Assembly (NCBI RefSeq): GCF_902859945.1
Contig: NZ_CADIKL010000004.1
Span: 186,001-250,000, forward strand
DNA: 64,000 nt
DNA from: Paraburkholderia caffeinitolerans
GTDB taxonomy: Bacteria; Pseudomonadota; Gammaproteobacteria; Burkholderiales; Burkholderiaceae
Reading direction: 5' to 3'
Both the position numbers and the translations under genes were made by a program. Numbering within the stretch: the first letter of the stretch is position 1; each line of letters opens with the position of its first letter. Shown here piece by piece: positions 37,246 through 46,900 of the stretch. The notes beneath the pieces are model-generated. The model worked only from the letters and a program-made list of their open reading frames with translations. It did not search any database and was not told the origin of the DNA.

Positions 37246-38451
37246 TCATGCTTCGCCGCGCTCGCCGACAAGCGCGAGCGCGCGGTAGACGAGCCACGGC
37301 CCGAGCAATTGCAGCACGACGATCGCGCACATCATGATCGCGCGCAGGCGCGGATCGAACGACGGGTAAAGATCGTAGGTGTCCTCCATAAGCACGAGCG
37401 CGAGCGCGGACATGGGCGTGAGCGCAAGACCGAGCGCGACGCCCTGCTTCCATTCGAGCCCGCTCGGCTTCGCGAAGATCAGCACACCGACGAGTTTCGC
37501 CACCAGCCGCGCGACGATGAGCCCTGCCGCTGCCACGCCGCCGGCGAGAATGTAATGCCATTCGAAAGTGGTTAGCGTGAGCACGAAAAGAATCACCGTG
37601 AGCAGCCAGCCGGCCGTGCCGAAATGCTGCGGCCACAACTGCGGCCGCGCCTCGAAATTCTTCACGATGATGCCCGCGGCCAGCAGGCTCAGAATGGTCG
37701 AAAGCTTGAGCAGATGCGCCACGGCGATCGCGAGCAGCACGAGACCGAACAACGCGACGAACGAATGCTCGTCCTGCGGGCTCAAGCGGCGGTAGAACAT
37801 CATGCAGGCGCGCGCGAGCACATACGCGACAATGATCGAGCCGACCAGCAGGTAGAGCGGCTGCAGGATGGTGGCGAAAACGTTGCCGTAAATTTCCTGG
37901 TGCAGCCAACCCGACGCGAGCTTTTCGATCACGACCGCATACATGCTGTTGAGCGCCGTAAGCGTGAGCAGGCGCTGCGTGACCTGGCCTTCGGCGCGCA
38001 ACTCGGTCTTGAGCTGGATCACCATCGTGGGCGAAGTCGCCATGGCGATCGAAGCCACGACGATGGCGACGATCGCCGGCACCGAAAGGAATAGCAGCAC
38101 GACGAGCACGAGCACGAAGGTCAGCGTGGCTTCGGCAAGGCTCGAGAGAATGATCCAGGGATTGCGGCGGATCCAGCGCAAGTCGAGCCGGCTGCCGAGT
38201 TCGAACAACAACAGGCCGAGCGCGACATCGATCAGCGGCCGCGCGGCATCGGCGGCATCGATGCTGATCACGCCGAAGCCCGCCGAACCGGCAATCAGCC
38301 CAATGATGGCGTAGCTCGAAATGCGCGGCAGCCGCCAGGCGCGATAACACAGCTCGCCGACGAGGCCGGCGGCGAGCAGCGCGAGGCCTGCCCAGAATAT
38401 GCCGTCTGGCTGCAACGGCCAGGCGGGAAAGAACGAAAACGCCGACTTCAT
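37246..38451 (-). CDS. Cation:proton antiporter (CPA2/Kef-type)
   Basis: A 401-residue membrane protein with about 12 hydrophobic helices, matching the Na+/H+ exchanger domain of CPA2 antiporters. RLPRISSYAIIGLIAGSAGFG, the conserved DVALGLLLFELGSRLDLRW and SMAMATSPTMVI-like IAMATSPTMV segments are typical. It lacks a C-terminal TrkA-N (NAD-binding) domain. AAGGAG lies 11 bases before the ATG at 38451. The ion (Na+ or K+) is not certain. Confidence 0.88.
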   Translation of the reverse strand: MKSAFSFFPAWPLQPDGIFWAGLALLAAGLVGELCYRAWRLPRISSYAIIGLIAGSAGFGVISIDAADAARPLIDVALGLLLFELGSRLDLRWIRRNPWIILSSLAEATLTFVLVLVVLLFLSVPAIVAIVVASIAMATSPTMVIQLKTELRAEGQVTQRLLTLTALNSMYAVVIEKLASGWLHQEIYGNVFATILQPLYLLVGSIIVAYVLARACMMFYRRLSPQDEHSFVALFGLVLLAIAVAHLLKLSTILSLLAAGIIVKNFEARPQLWPQHFGTAGWLLTVILFVLTLTTFEWHYILAGGVAAAGLIVARLVAKLVGVLIFAKPSGLEWKQGVALGLALTPMSALALVLMEDTYDLYPSFDPRLRAIMMCAIVVLQLLGPWLVYRALALVGERGEA

Positions 38452-38822
38452 CGTAGTGGCTTCTCCTTGGCAGAACGTCTTGCATGGGATCGGACCGGGC
38501 GCGGCGCCAGACACCTGACATTTCGCGCCCGGCACACGGTCAAGCCGCATGCGCTGACAGACGAGGCGCGCAGGCTCGCTACCTGATGAGGGCGGCGGCC
38601 AGACACGACGGACAACAGCGGGAAACCTCTGCGCCGGCACCGCTCATGCGGCAAACCGCCGGCACGGGCGCGTCCTGTGTGGAGTGTCAGCGCCCGCAAT
38701 GGGTGAACGAACGCTGCCGACCTTCCTGAGCAATCAGAGTCAGGACATGCGGCATCCGTTCCTTGGACGCGTCGGCCGTCTGTTGCGGCACATGACGCGG
38801 AAAAGAACGGCGATTGTGCCAT
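38452..38822. other. Upstream region of the antiporter gene
   Basis: No gene is evident in these 371 bases; reading frames here are short or shadow-like. No clear promoter was identified. The stretch runs directly into the candidate oriC. Confidence 0.5.
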
Positions 38823-39057
38823 AGCTTTTTTGCAATTGTCCCGCTCGGCCGGTAAAGCTTGGCGAAGCCGGTAAATGCGCCCGTTTCGGCAGGCTTTATC
38901 GACAATAAGGAAAAAGTGACCGTTTCGCCAGTGGGGCGGCTAGGCAGGTCAGAACTGCGCGGTAGCCTTGGGCCTTCTCCAGACCGATGGCGTTGGTTTT
39001 GGGTTTACGGTTTACCGTATGTATACGTAGTAGCAGTTAACAAAGGCGTGACTTTGC

Positions 39058-39066
39058 TGTGGATAA
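39058..39066 (-). other. Perfect DnaA box in candidate oriC
   Basis: TGTGGATAA on the plus strand, TTATCCACA on the minus strand. It is next to the AT-rich segment. Confidence 0.75.
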
Positions 39067-39238
39067 CCCCTGTATACCTATGTGAATCATCGGCTTGGCG
39101 CTCGGACAACCACGCGCGATGTGTGTGAGATGCACTCGGGTATCGAAGAGTAACTTTTGGGCCATGAACATGGCCTGCCGAGTTACCCCGTTTACGTCCA
39201 CATCGCGTCCACACCGGATTTACCCACAACTCGCGCGG

Positions 39239-39247
39239 TTATCCACA
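39239..39247 (+). other. Perfect DnaA box in candidate oriC
   Basis: TTATCCACA on the plus strand, 44 bases before the mnmC stop, with near-matches on both sides. Confidence 0.75.
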
Positions 39248-39290
39248 GGTTTGGGTGAATAACCGTATTGGTCAGGATATTGGTTCGTGG

Positions 39291-41333
39291 CTAGAGGTTG
39301 CGCTGACGCAGGGCGCGCTGGAGAAAGCGTGCGGGATCGACCTGCTCGGCAAGCTCGCGCTCGATGGGCCATGGCTCGCCTTCGAGTTGCGAGGCGATGA
39401 GCTCCGCGCCCAGCGCCGCCCACACGAGCCCGCGCGATCCGAACGCGAACGCGCCGTAAAGACCGGGCGCGCGCGGCAAGTCGAGCGGCCACGCACCCGA
39501 AAGCCGCTGCGCGTCGCGCCGTGCGGCGGCTTCATCGCCGAGCTGGCCCAGCATGGGCAGGCGGTCGCTCGTGACGCAGCGCAAGGCCACGCGGCCTCGC
39601 CAGGGGCTTTGATGAGAAGAATCCAGGGCTGAGGCGTCGGCTGCGGTAGCTTGCAGACCGGGCAGCATGCGCGCGACGCGCTCGATGTTTTCGACGTGAC
39701 CCGCTTTGCGTAGCGCCGTGCTGGTGTCGTCGACTTCGTAGGTGGCGCCTGTGAGCGTCACGCCGCCTGGCAGCGGCACCGCGTAGCCGTCGCCGATCAC
39801 GGGCATGCGCAGGGAGCCAAGCGGGCTCCCGTCGAGCAGCGTGAGTTGGCCGCGCACGCTGCGCGTGGGTGCGAAGTCGAGCGCCGCCGCGCGCGCGGCA
39901 TCGTGCGCGTTGGCGAAGATCACCGCGCCGGCCTGCGCGACGAGCGCGCCGCTTTCATCGAAGACTTGCCAGGTGTCGCCAGCGCGCGCGATGCGCGCGA
40001 CTTGCACGCCGTAACGCAGATCGATTCGCGCATCCGGGAAGGCGCATGCGGCGGCAAGCTGCGCCCGGCACAGCGAGGCCGGATCGATCGCGCCGCCGCG
40101 TGGATAGAACCAGCCGCCCTGCGCGAGCGCGACGCCGGCAATCGACTCAGCCTCTGCGCGGTCGACGCCGCGCACGAATTCCTCGGGATAGCCAAACGAT
40201 GCGAGCGCTTCGGCGACAGCTCGCGACTCGTCATCGGCGGCGAGATGCAGAAGTCCTGCGTGTGAGCGCACGGGCGCCTCGATTGCGCCATTCGTGCACG
40301 CTTGCGCTGCGGCGTCGAGCGCGGCCCAGCGTCGCAATGCGTAGAGAAACCCGGCGCGCGTGATGCGCGACGCGCTGCTGTCGTCGCGCGAAATAAGCGG
40401 ATGAAACACGCCGGCGGGATTGCCCGAGGCTTCGCGGGCAGGCGCCGCATGCCGCTCGAGCAGCGTGACATGCCAGCCGCGCGCCGCGAGTCGCTCGACT
40501 AGCGCGCTGCCCGCGAGCCCGGCGCCGATCACTACCGCGTGCCGTTCGGCGAGTTCCAGCGGCAGCGGCGGTTCGTAACGGCGCACACGCCAGCGTGGTG
40601 CGAAGCGGCCAGCCAGCATCGTCCACTTGGTTCCGAAGCCGGTGGTCTTGCGATATTCGAAGCCGTTTTGCTCGAGCGCGCGCTTCACCTCACCCGCGCT
40701 GCTCCAGGTTGCGAAGGTGGCCTCTTCGCCGGCGACGCGCGCGAGCGCCTTGAAGATCTGCGGCGACCAGAGTTCGGGATTCTTCGCGGGGGCGAACCCG
40801 TCGAGAAAGATAGCGTCGGCGCGCAGCCACATTTTGGGAAGCGTTTCGAGCGCGTCGCCGAACGCGAGCGTGAGCGTGACGCGTCCGCCTTCGAACTCGA
40901 TCCGGTGTGTGCCAGGGACGAGCATCGGCCAGGCGTCGACGAGTTCGTGTGCAAGACGCGCGATGGACGTACCCGACTCGTGAGAATCATGCGGTGCGTG
41001 CGCAACCACCGCGTCGAGCGCCGCGCGCAGATCGTCGCGTGAAAATGGGTGTTTCTCCACCGAGACGAAATGCAGGCGCTCGCAGCGCGCGGGCGCGTTG
41101 CGCCAGGCTGCCCAGGTCGCGAGAAAGTTCACGCCCATGCCGAAACCCGTCTCGAGCACGGTGAAAATGCGTTTGTTCTGCCAGCGCTTGGGCAGGCTGT
41201 TGCCGCGCAAAAACACATATTCGGCCTGCTCGAAGGCGCCGAAAGTGCTGTGATAGACGTCGTCGAAGCGCGGCGAATACGGCTTGCCGTCTTCGCGAAA
41301 CGCGAGCGTGGCGGGGATCAGTGTGGCGGTCAT
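39291..41333 (-). CDS. mnmC: Bifunctional tRNA 5-methylaminomethyl-2-thiouridine biosynthesis protein MnmC
   Basis: MnmC finishes the mnm5 modification of U34: an FAD-dependent oxidase removes the carboxymethyl group and a SAM-dependent methyltransferase adds methyl. The 680-residue protein has the methyltransferase part first ([31 protein letters not shown]) and the FAD oxidase part second ([21 protein letters not shown] at about residues 260-280, then [12 protein letters not shown]). It is on the minus strand although the genes to its right are largely plus. MnmG, acting earlier in the pathway, is at 8914. The start is [20 protein letters not shown] with only a weak GAG upstream. Confidence 0.95.
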   Translation of the reverse strand: MTATLIPATLAFREDGKPYSPRFDDVYHSTFGAFEQAEYVFLRGNSLPKRWQNKRIFTVLETGFGMGVNFLATWAAWRNAPARCERLHFVSVEKHPFSRDDLRAALDAVVAHAPHDSHESGTSIARLAHELVDAWPMLVPGTHRIEFEGGRVTLTLAFGDALETLPKMWLRADAIFLDGFAPAKNPELWSPQIFKALARVAGEEATFATWSSAGEVKRALEQNGFEYRKTTGFGTKWTMLAGRFAPRWRVRRYEPPLPLELAERHAVVIGAGLAGSALVERLAARGWHVTLLERHAAPAREASGNPAGVFHPLISRDDSSASRITRAGFLYALRRWAALDAAAQACTNGAIEAPVRSHAGLLHLAADDESRAVAEALASFGYPEEFVRGVDRAEAESIAGVALAQGGWFYPRGGAIDPASLCRAQLAAACAFPDARIDLRYGVQVARIARAGDTWQVFDESGALVAQAGAVIFANAHDAARAAALDFAPTRSVRGQLTLLDGSPLGSLRMPVIGDGYAVPLPGGVTLTGATYEVDDTSTALRKAGHVENIERVARMLPGLQATAADASALDSSHQSPWRGRVALRCVTSDRLPMLGQLGDEAAARRDAQRLSGAWPLDLPRAPGLYGAFAFGSRGLVWAALGAELIASQLEGEPWPIERELAEQVDPARFLQRALRQRNL

Positions 41334-41766
41334 GACTCTCGCGTTGGCTGGAAACGGCGGGTCTCGAAGCGCGGGGTGCGGCAGCAAAGGCCCGTGGGTA
41401 TTGGGTTTGCGGGCGAAAAGCGTTGGCGCGGCACAACGCCGGAAGCGTCAAATTTGCTGGCGCTGCGCCGTCGCAGTGCCGCTTTTTGCATGCGGCGGCC
41501 GTCAAAAATACAGGCAGGCGCACAAAACCCGCGCAAACCCCTCTAAATCTTCGAAACCCTTGTCGTTATTGGGTTTGCGCTGCGCTATCATAGCAAGCGC
41601 CGCCCAGGGAAGCGGCAGCACGGACGTCGCGGGCCTTCATGGCCGTCGCAACGAAAATACGCCGGAGTGCTCCGGATCCGTAGCTGCTCGACGGCGCGGC
41701 ACGCGACCGTATAATCGGCGCGTTCGCGCTGTTCGTGTCAACCTAAACACAGAAAGGAACTTCTCA
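41334..41766. other. Upstream region of the HU gene, with inverted and direct repeats
   Basis: These 433 bases contain the hup promoter (listed separately). A 10-base inverted repeat, GCGCAAACCC (41531-41540) and GGGTTTGCGC (41571-41580), has a 30-base AT-richer spacer. TATTGGGTTTGCG occurs at 41399 and nearly identically at 41567. No gene is evident. Confidence 0.55.
41688..41715 (+). promoter_or_regulatory. sigma-70-type promoter of the HU gene
   Basis: A perfect -10 element TATAAT (41710-41715) is preceded by TCGACG (41688-41693), a 4/6 match to -35, with 16 bases between. Transcription would start near 41722, about 45 bases before the ATG. Confidence 0.65.
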
Positions 41767-42045
41767 ATGAATAAACAGGAACTGATCGACGCCGTCGCAG
41801 CACAGACGGGCGCTAGCAAGGCACAAACCGGCGAAACGCTGGACACGCTGCTCGAAGTGGTCAAGAAGGCTGTGTCGAAGGGCGACGCGGTTCAGTTGAT
41901 CGGCTTCGGCAGCTTCGGTTCGGGCAAGCGCGCAGCCCGTACGGGCCGCAACCCGAAGACCGGCGAAACCATCAAGATTCCCGCAGCCAAGACCGTCAAG
42001 TTCACGGCTGGCAAGGCGTTCAAGGACGCCGTCAACAAGCGCTAA
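41767..42045 (+). CDS. hupB: DNA-binding protein HU
   Basis: HU is a small histone-like protein that bends DNA and helps initiation at oriC, repair and nucleoid structure. The 92-residue protein starts [20 protein letters not shown] and has [22 protein letters not shown], the DNA-gripping beta arm with the conserved RNPxTG, and ends [15 protein letters not shown] lies eight bases upstream of the ATG. A classic terminator follows. The gene lies 2.5 kb from the candidate origin; the symbol hupB versus hupA cannot be decided from sequence. Confidence 0.95.
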   Translation: MNKQELIDAVAAQTGASKAQTGETLDTLLEVVKKAVSKGDAVQLIGFGSFGSGKRAARTGRNPKTGETIKIPAAKTVKFTAGKAFKDAVNKR

Positions 42046-42067
42046 GACATTGCCGCTTTAAGTTGAC

Positions 42068-42092
42068 ACCCGCCCCTGGCGGGTTTTTTTTC
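42068..42092 (+). terminator. Intrinsic terminator of the HU gene
   Basis: ACCCGCC-CCT-GGCGGGT is followed by a run of eight further T bases, 23 bases after the HU stop. It is the clearest terminator in the window. Confidence 0.92.
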
Positions 42093-42118
42093 GTCCGCCG
42101 GGTTTGCACCCGGCGCGC

Positions 42119-43426
42119 TCAGTCGTGGCGGTGGACGATTTCTCCGTCGTGATCGTGGTCGTGGTCGTGTTCATCGTCGAAATCCCACGACGGGAACGGG
42201 TCGGCATACGCCAGCCAGGCGTCGGGGCCCGCGGCGTATTCGGCGTCTGTCAGAAGGCACGCGTCGAGCTTTGCCTGCCACGCTTCGCGGTCGATATCCA
42301 CGCCGATCATCACCAGCTCCTGGCGCCGGTCGCCGATGCGCGCGTCGTTCGCGTCGCCGAACCAGTCGGCCGCGATCTCCTTTTCGAGCTCGGCGTCCTG
42401 CGGCCACTCCTCGCGCGGCTGCGCGGCCCACCAGGTACCCGCCGGGCCATGGCGGCAGACGCCGCCCGCCTGCGAAAGCGAGCCCGCCACGTCGTTGCGC
42501 GTCGCGAGCCAGAAGAAGCCCTTCGAGCGCAGCACGCCCTTCCATTCCTGATTGAGCAGCGCCCACAGACGCTCGGGATGGAACGGCTTGCGCGCCCGAT
42601 AGACCAAGTTGCCGATGCCGTACTCGTCGGCTTCGCTATGGGCGTGGTGAGCGGCGCCATCGTCGCTATGGTCGTGATCGTGCAGCGAGGCGAGCCAGCC
42701 CGGCGCGCTCGCGGCGTCGTCGAAGTCGAAGCGGCCCGTATTGAGCACCTCGGCCAGCGGCACCTGGCCGTGGCGGCTCACCACCTGCACCGCGCGCGGA
42801 TTGATGCGCGCGAGAATGCGTTGCAGGCGCGCGAGTTCGTCGGCGCTCACGAGGTCGGCTTTGTTGAGCACGAGCACGTCGCAGAATTCCACCTGCTCGA
42901 TCAGCAGTTCGACGATCGTGCGGTCGTCGGTGTCGCTTGCGGCCACACCGCGCTCGGCGAGCGGATCGGCACTCGCGTAATCGCGCAGGAAGTTGAAGGC
43001 GTCCACGACCGTCACCATCGTGTCGAGCCGGGCGATGTCGGCGAGCGTCGTGCCGTCTTCATCGGCGAAGGTGAAGGTTTCGGCGATGGGCATGGGCTCG
43101 GCGATGCCGGTCGACTCGATCAGGATGGCGTCGAACCGCTGGCCGGCCTGCGCGGGGTCGGCGAGGCGCCGGATTTCGGCGAGCAGGTCGTCGCGCAGCG
43201 TGCAGCAGATGCAGCCGTTGGACAGCTCGACGAGTCGCTCCTCGACATGCGAGAGCGCGGCGGCATCGCGCACGAGCGTGGCGTCGATGTTGACGGCGGC
43301 GAGATCGTTGACGATCACGGCCACGCGCAGGCCGGCGCGGTTCGCGAGGACGTGGTTGAGCAACGTGGTCTTGCCCGCGCCCAGAAAGCCGGAGAGTACG
43401 GTGACGGGCAGTGGCGGCTGATTCAT
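42119..43426 (-). CDS. COG0523 GTPase / zinc metallochaperone (CobW family)
   Basis: A 435-residue G3E-family GTPase. Walker [10 protein letters not shown] is at residues 13-21, the metal-binding CxCC motif Cys72-x-Cys74-Cys75 lies in [12 protein letters not shown], and NKAD is the guanine-specificity motif. His/Asp-rich stretches ([16 protein letters not shown] in the middle and [17 protein letters not shown] at the C-terminus) indicate metal binding. Proteins of this type are zinc chaperones or allocate metal under zinc limitation; no Zur box was recognised. No strong Shine-Dalgarno precedes the ATG. Confidence 0.9.
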   Translation of the reverse strand: MNQPPLPVTVLSGFLGAGKTTLLNHVLANRAGLRVAVIVNDLAAVNIDATLVRDAAALSHVEERLVELSNGCICCTLRDDLLAEIRRLADPAQAGQRFDAILIESTGIAEPMPIAETFTFADEDGTTLADIARLDTMVTVVDAFNFLRDYASADPLAERGVAASDTDDRTIVELLIEQVEFCDVLVLNKADLVSADELARLQRILARINPRAVQVVSRHGQVPLAEVLNTGRFDFDDAASAPGWLASLHDHDHSDDGAAHHAHSEADEYGIGNLVYRARKPFHPERLWALLNQEWKGVLRSKGFFWLATRNDVAGSLSQAGGVCRHGPAGTWWAAQPREEWPQDAELEKEIAADWFGDANDARIGDRRQELVMIGVDIDREAWQAKLDACLLTDAEYAAGPDAWLAYADPFPSWDFDDEHDHDHDHDGEIVHRHD

Positions 43427-43567
43427 TGCGATGTGAGATAAAGAAAGGCGGGAATCGGGCCGCGCGCGGCCGCGCGGCGCAAGCCTGCATTTTGCACCAT
43501 GCGCGCGCGGTGCGCCGACAGCGCGCGTACTAGCCCTGCGTCGGCATGACGGCCAGTACTGTGCCGC

Positions 43568-44014
43568 TCAGGGCATCAGCTTCCACTTGCGCAAGATGGC
43601 CGCAATCTGCTGTGCGTACCGGTCGCGCAACGCCGGCGTCTCGGAGTGATAGGCGCCCACGGCGGCCCAGGTGTTGCCGTACCTGTTCATTTTCTGGCGC
43701 AAATGCCAGGCAGCAATGTAGACGTTCTTGCACGGCTGCATGAGCGTACTGGACGAAATGCCATATTGCGCGAGCGTGGGCAGATGAATCGAGTTGATCT
43801 GCATCACCCCATAGTCCACCGAACCATTCGTATTCCTGTGCAATGCGTCAGGCGTGTTGTGCGATTCCTGCCAGGCGATGGCGCGCAAAATGAGCGGATT
43901 GACCTTCTGGTAGCGGGCCGCCTCGTCGAAACAATCCGCGCGCGCCGGCGTGCTCGCGCCGGCGGCGGCGAGCATCAGAACAGCAACGGTAGTGGCGGAT
44001 GCAACCTTTTTCAT
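43568..44014 (-). CDS. Small secreted lytic transglycosylase (IagB/VirB1-like)
   Basis: A 148-residue protein with a signal peptide (MKKVASATTVAVLMLAAAGA, cleaved after ARA) and a soluble lytic transglycosylase (SLT) domain. The catalytic Glu50 lies in AIAWQESHN, followed by GVMQINSIHLPTL and YIAAWHLRQKMNRYG, typical of IagB/VirB1-type enzymes. Such enzymes often clear peptidoglycan for large secretion machines; here the gene is divergent from gspD, 490 bases away, which suggests but does not prove a role in assembling the type II system. No Shine-Dalgarno is visible before the chosen ATG; the signal peptide fixed the start. Confidence 0.88.
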   Translation of the reverse strand: MKKVASATTVAVLMLAAAGASTPARADCFDEAARYQKVNPLILRAIAWQESHNTPDALHRNTNGSVDYGVMQINSIHLPTLAQYGISSSTLMQPCKNVYIAAWHLRQKMNRYGNTWAAVGAYHSETPALRDRYAQQIAAILRKWKLMP

Positions 44015-44504
44015 GGCAAGGTCGAGGGACGTTGCGGTAAGCCGGAGCGCAGGTCTGTCTTGCCCGATATGGGGAAAACCCGTGCTTGCGTTGCCTGCTC
44101 CGGTCATGGTGCGCAGTGGATGGCCCGTATCATACCGGCGGACCAAGTCGCGTCAAACCAGCCGAATGGTACGCCGGCCAGGACCAGGACGGAGGCGCGG
44201 ATCGCCCGGCGTGCGGCGGCGCGATTCCCTCCCCGGCACGGGTTCCAATCCTTTCAGAATGCGTCCCCGTGCTGACGGAAGTTAGAGTAAATCCCCAGAC
44301 GCAATTTCTTTGTGACAAATTCGACATGAAAAGCTGCTACTGTTGCATTTTTTGCTGGTCGTCGATTGCCGGGATGAGGGGCGTCGGCGGGCCGCGGCCA
44401 GTAGGCTGTCCGGCCTGAAATCATGAGACGGCCACAGCAAGCACGTTGAGCACGATAAGTACGACTGGCCGGTGGCGTCCGTCCCCGGCCTCGAAATGAT
44501 ACCC
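44015..44504. other. Divergent upstream region between the lytic transglycosylase gene and gspD
   Basis: The 490-base gap has no gene. It is GC-rich to about 44280, then turns AT-rich at 44285-44365, just before gspD, where a promoter for the gsp genes is likely. I could not assign confident -35/-10 elements. Confidence 0.5.
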
Positions 44505-46898
44505 ATGAGAAGAAATCGTATGGCTTTGCGTCGCGTCGCCAAGGCGCTGCTCGTAAGCGGGCTCCTGGCGGCGCAACTCGCGCACGCCCAGGTCACGCTT
44601 AACTTTGTCAACGCCGACATCGACCAGGTGGCGAAGGCCATCGGCGCGGCCACCGGCAAAACGATCATTGTCGATCCGCGCGTGAAGGGGCAGCTCAATC
44701 TCGTTTCCGAGAACCCGGTGCCCGAGGACCAGGCGCTCAAGACGCTGCAATCGGCGCTGCGCATGCAGGGCTTCGCGCTCGTACAGGATCATGGCGTACT
44801 CAAAGTCGTGCCCGAGGCCGACGCCAAGCTCCAGGGCGTGCCGACCTATGTGGGCAACACGCCCGCGGCGCGCGGCGACCAGGTGGTCACGCAGGTGTTC
44901 ACGCTGAGGCACGAATCGGCGAACAATCTGCTGCCCGTGCTCCGTCCGCTCATTTCGCCGAACAACACGATCGCCGCGTATCCGGGCAACAACTCGCTCG
45001 TCGTGACGGACTATGCGGACAACGTGCGCCGCATCGCCGCGATCATCGCCGGCGTGGACACGGCCGCGGGCCAGCAGGTGCAGGTGGTGCCGCTGCGCAA
45101 CGCCAACGCGCTCGACATTGCGCCGCAAATTTCGAAGATGCTCGATCCGGGCTCGATCGGCGCCTCGGACCCGTCGCTGAAGGTTTCGGTTGTGGCCGAC
45201 CCGCGCACCAACTCGCTGATGCTGCGCGCCTCGAACGCACAGCGTCTCAGCGCCGCCGTGCAATTGGCGAAGCAGCTCGACGCGCCAACGAGCATGCCGG
45301 GCAATATGCACGTCGTTCCGCTGCGCAACGCCGACGCGGTGCAGCTCGCCAAGACCCTGCGCGGGATGCTCGGCAAGGGCGGAAACGATTCGTCGTCGGG
45401 CAATAGCGCGAATTCGTTCAACCAGAACTCGGGTGGCGGTGGCGGCAGTGGCAGCGGCTACGGCAACACCTCGACCGGTCTTTCCGGCACTCCGCCGCTG
45501 CCCAGTTCGCTCGGTGGCAGCACTGGCATGTCGTCGGGCAATTCGCTGACGGGCGGCACATCCGGCGGCAGCAACGGCGACTCGTCGTTCGGCGGCGACA
45601 AGGACAAGGGCGACGACAATCAGCCTGGCGGCATGATCCAGGCCGATGCGGCGACCAACTCGCTGATCATCACGGCGTCGGATCCGGTGTACCGCAACCT
45701 GCGCACCGTGATCGACCAGCTCGATGCGCGGCGCGCGCAGGTCTACATCGAAGCGCTGATCGTTGAGCTCAACTCGAACACCAACGCCAATCTCGGTATC
45801 CAGTGGCAGATCGGCAATAGCAACGTAGTGGCCGGGACCAACCTCGCCACCGGCTCCGGCAACAGCATCATCAACCTGACGGCGGCAGCGGCAGGAGCAG
45901 CTGCTGGCGTCACCACTGGCGGCCTGGCGGGTGCGCTTGCGGGCTCGGCCGTCCAGCAGGGCCTGAACGTGGGCTGGATCCACAATATTTTCGGTGTGCA
46001 GGGGCTCGGCGCATTGCTGCAGGCGCTCTCGCAGACGAGCGACGCCAACGTGCTGTCCACGCCTAACCTCATCACGCTCGACAATCAGGAAGCGAAGATC
46101 GTCGTCGGCACGAACGTGCCGATCCAGACCGGCACGTATTCGAACCTCACGAGCGGCTCGACGAGTTCGGCGTTCAACACCTACGATCGCGTCGACGTGG
46201 GCTTGACGCTGCACATCAAGCCGCAAATCACCGACGGCGGCATCCTGAAGCTGCAGCTGTACACCGAAGATTCGGCAATCGTAACCGGCACGACCAATGC
46301 CACGACCAATCCGGCCGGCCCGAACTTCACCAAGCGTTCGATCCAGTCGACCGTGCTCGCCGACAACGGCGAGATCATCGTGCTCGGCGGCCTGATGCAG
46401 GACAACTACCAGGTCAGCAACAGCAAGGTGCCGCTGCTTGGCGACATTCCATGGATCGGCCAGTTGTTCCGCTCGGAAAACAAGACGCGCCAGAAAACCA
46501 ACCTGATGGTGTTCCTGCGTCCGGTGATCATCAACGATCGCGACACGGCGCAGGCGGTGACGTCGAATCGCTACGACTATATTCAGGGCGTGACGGGTGC
46601 GTACCGGTCCGATAACAACCTGATCAAGGACCGGGACGACCCGGTGGTGCCGCCGATGCCGGTTGGCCCGAGCGAAGGCGGTTCGGCGCTGAATCTGTTC
46701 GATCTCGACAAGATGCGGCGCGATCAGGCGATGGGCACGGCGTCCGCGCCCGCCGCAGTTCCCGCTAACGCCACGCAGATGCAGCCGGCGTATCCGCAGC
46801 AAGGCGCTCCGTCGCAAGCCGTGCCGCCGCAATACGCGCCACCGCAATCGTCGCCGGTGCAGCCGCCGCTCACCGGCCAGCCCAGGGTGCAGCCTTGA
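44505..46898 (+). CDS. gspD: Type II secretion system secretin GspD
   Basis: GspD forms the outer-membrane pore of the type II secretion system. The 797-residue precursor has a signal peptide (cleaved after AHA28). The N-terminal N0-N3 domains follow (VTLNFVNADIDQVAKAIGAATGKTI). A long low-complexity Gly/Ser/Asn linker lies at about residues 295-380 within N3. The secretin homology domain then has NVLSTPNLITLDNQEAKIVVG and VPLLGDIPWIGQLFRS. The C-terminal 60 residues are Pro/Gln-rich. The start is uncertain (ATG 44505, ATG 44496, ATG 44520 or GTG 44472). No pilotin gene is adjacent. Confidence 0.94.
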   Translation: MRRNRMALRRVAKALLVSGLLAAQLAHAQVTLNFVNADIDQVAKAIGAATGKTIIVDPRVKGQLNLVSENPVPEDQALKTLQSALRMQGFALVQDHGVLKVVPEADAKLQGVPTYVGNTPAARGDQVVTQVFTLRHESANNLLPVLRPLISPNNTIAAYPGNNSLVVTDYADNVRRIAAIIAGVDTAAGQQVQVVPLRNANALDIAPQISKMLDPGSIGASDPSLKVSVVADPRTNSLMLRASNAQRLSAAVQLAKQLDAPTSMPGNMHVVPLRNADAVQLAKTLRGMLGKGGNDSSSGNSANSFNQNSGGGGGSGSGYGNTSTGLSGTPPLPSSLGGSTGMSSGNSLTGGTSGGSNGDSSFGGDKDKGDDNQPGGMIQADAATNSLIITASDPVYRNLRTVIDQLDARRAQVYIEALIVELNSNTNANLGIQWQIGNSNVVAGTNLATGSGNSIINLTAAAAGAAAGVTTGGLAGALAGSAVQQGLNVGWIHNIFGVQGLGALLQALSQTSDANVLSTPNLITLDNQEAKIVVGTNVPIQTGTYSNLTSGSTSSAFNTYDRVDVGLTLHIKPQITDGGILKLQLYTEDSAIVTGTTNATTNPAGPNFTKRSIQSTVLADNGEIIVLGGLMQDNYQVSNSKVPLLGDIPWIGQLFRSENKTRQKTNLMVFLRPVIINDRDTAQAVTSNRYDYIQGVTGAYRSDNNLIKDRDDPVVPPMPVGPSEGGSALNLFDLDKMRRDQAMGTASAPAAVPANATQMQPAYPQQGAPSQAVPPQYAPPQSSPVQPPLTGQPRVQP

Positions 46899-46900
46899 GC

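Larger units (their letters stand above)
38823..39290. other. Candidate replication origin (oriC) with DnaA-box cluster
   Basis: This gene-free region is comparatively AT-rich for the window. It holds two perfect DnaA boxes (TTATCCACA): 39058-39066 on the minus strand and 39239-39247 on the plus strand. One-mismatch boxes are at 38896-38904 (TTATCGACA), 39081-39089 (TGATTCACA, minus), 39220-39228 (TTACCCACA) and 39254-39262 (TTATTCACC, minus). GTTTAC occurs at 39003, 39010 and 39190, and an AT-rich segment at 39000-39045 could be the unwinding region. parAB and parS lie 28-32 kb away. The call is an inference; no replication evidence can be read from sequence alone. Confidence 0.65.
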
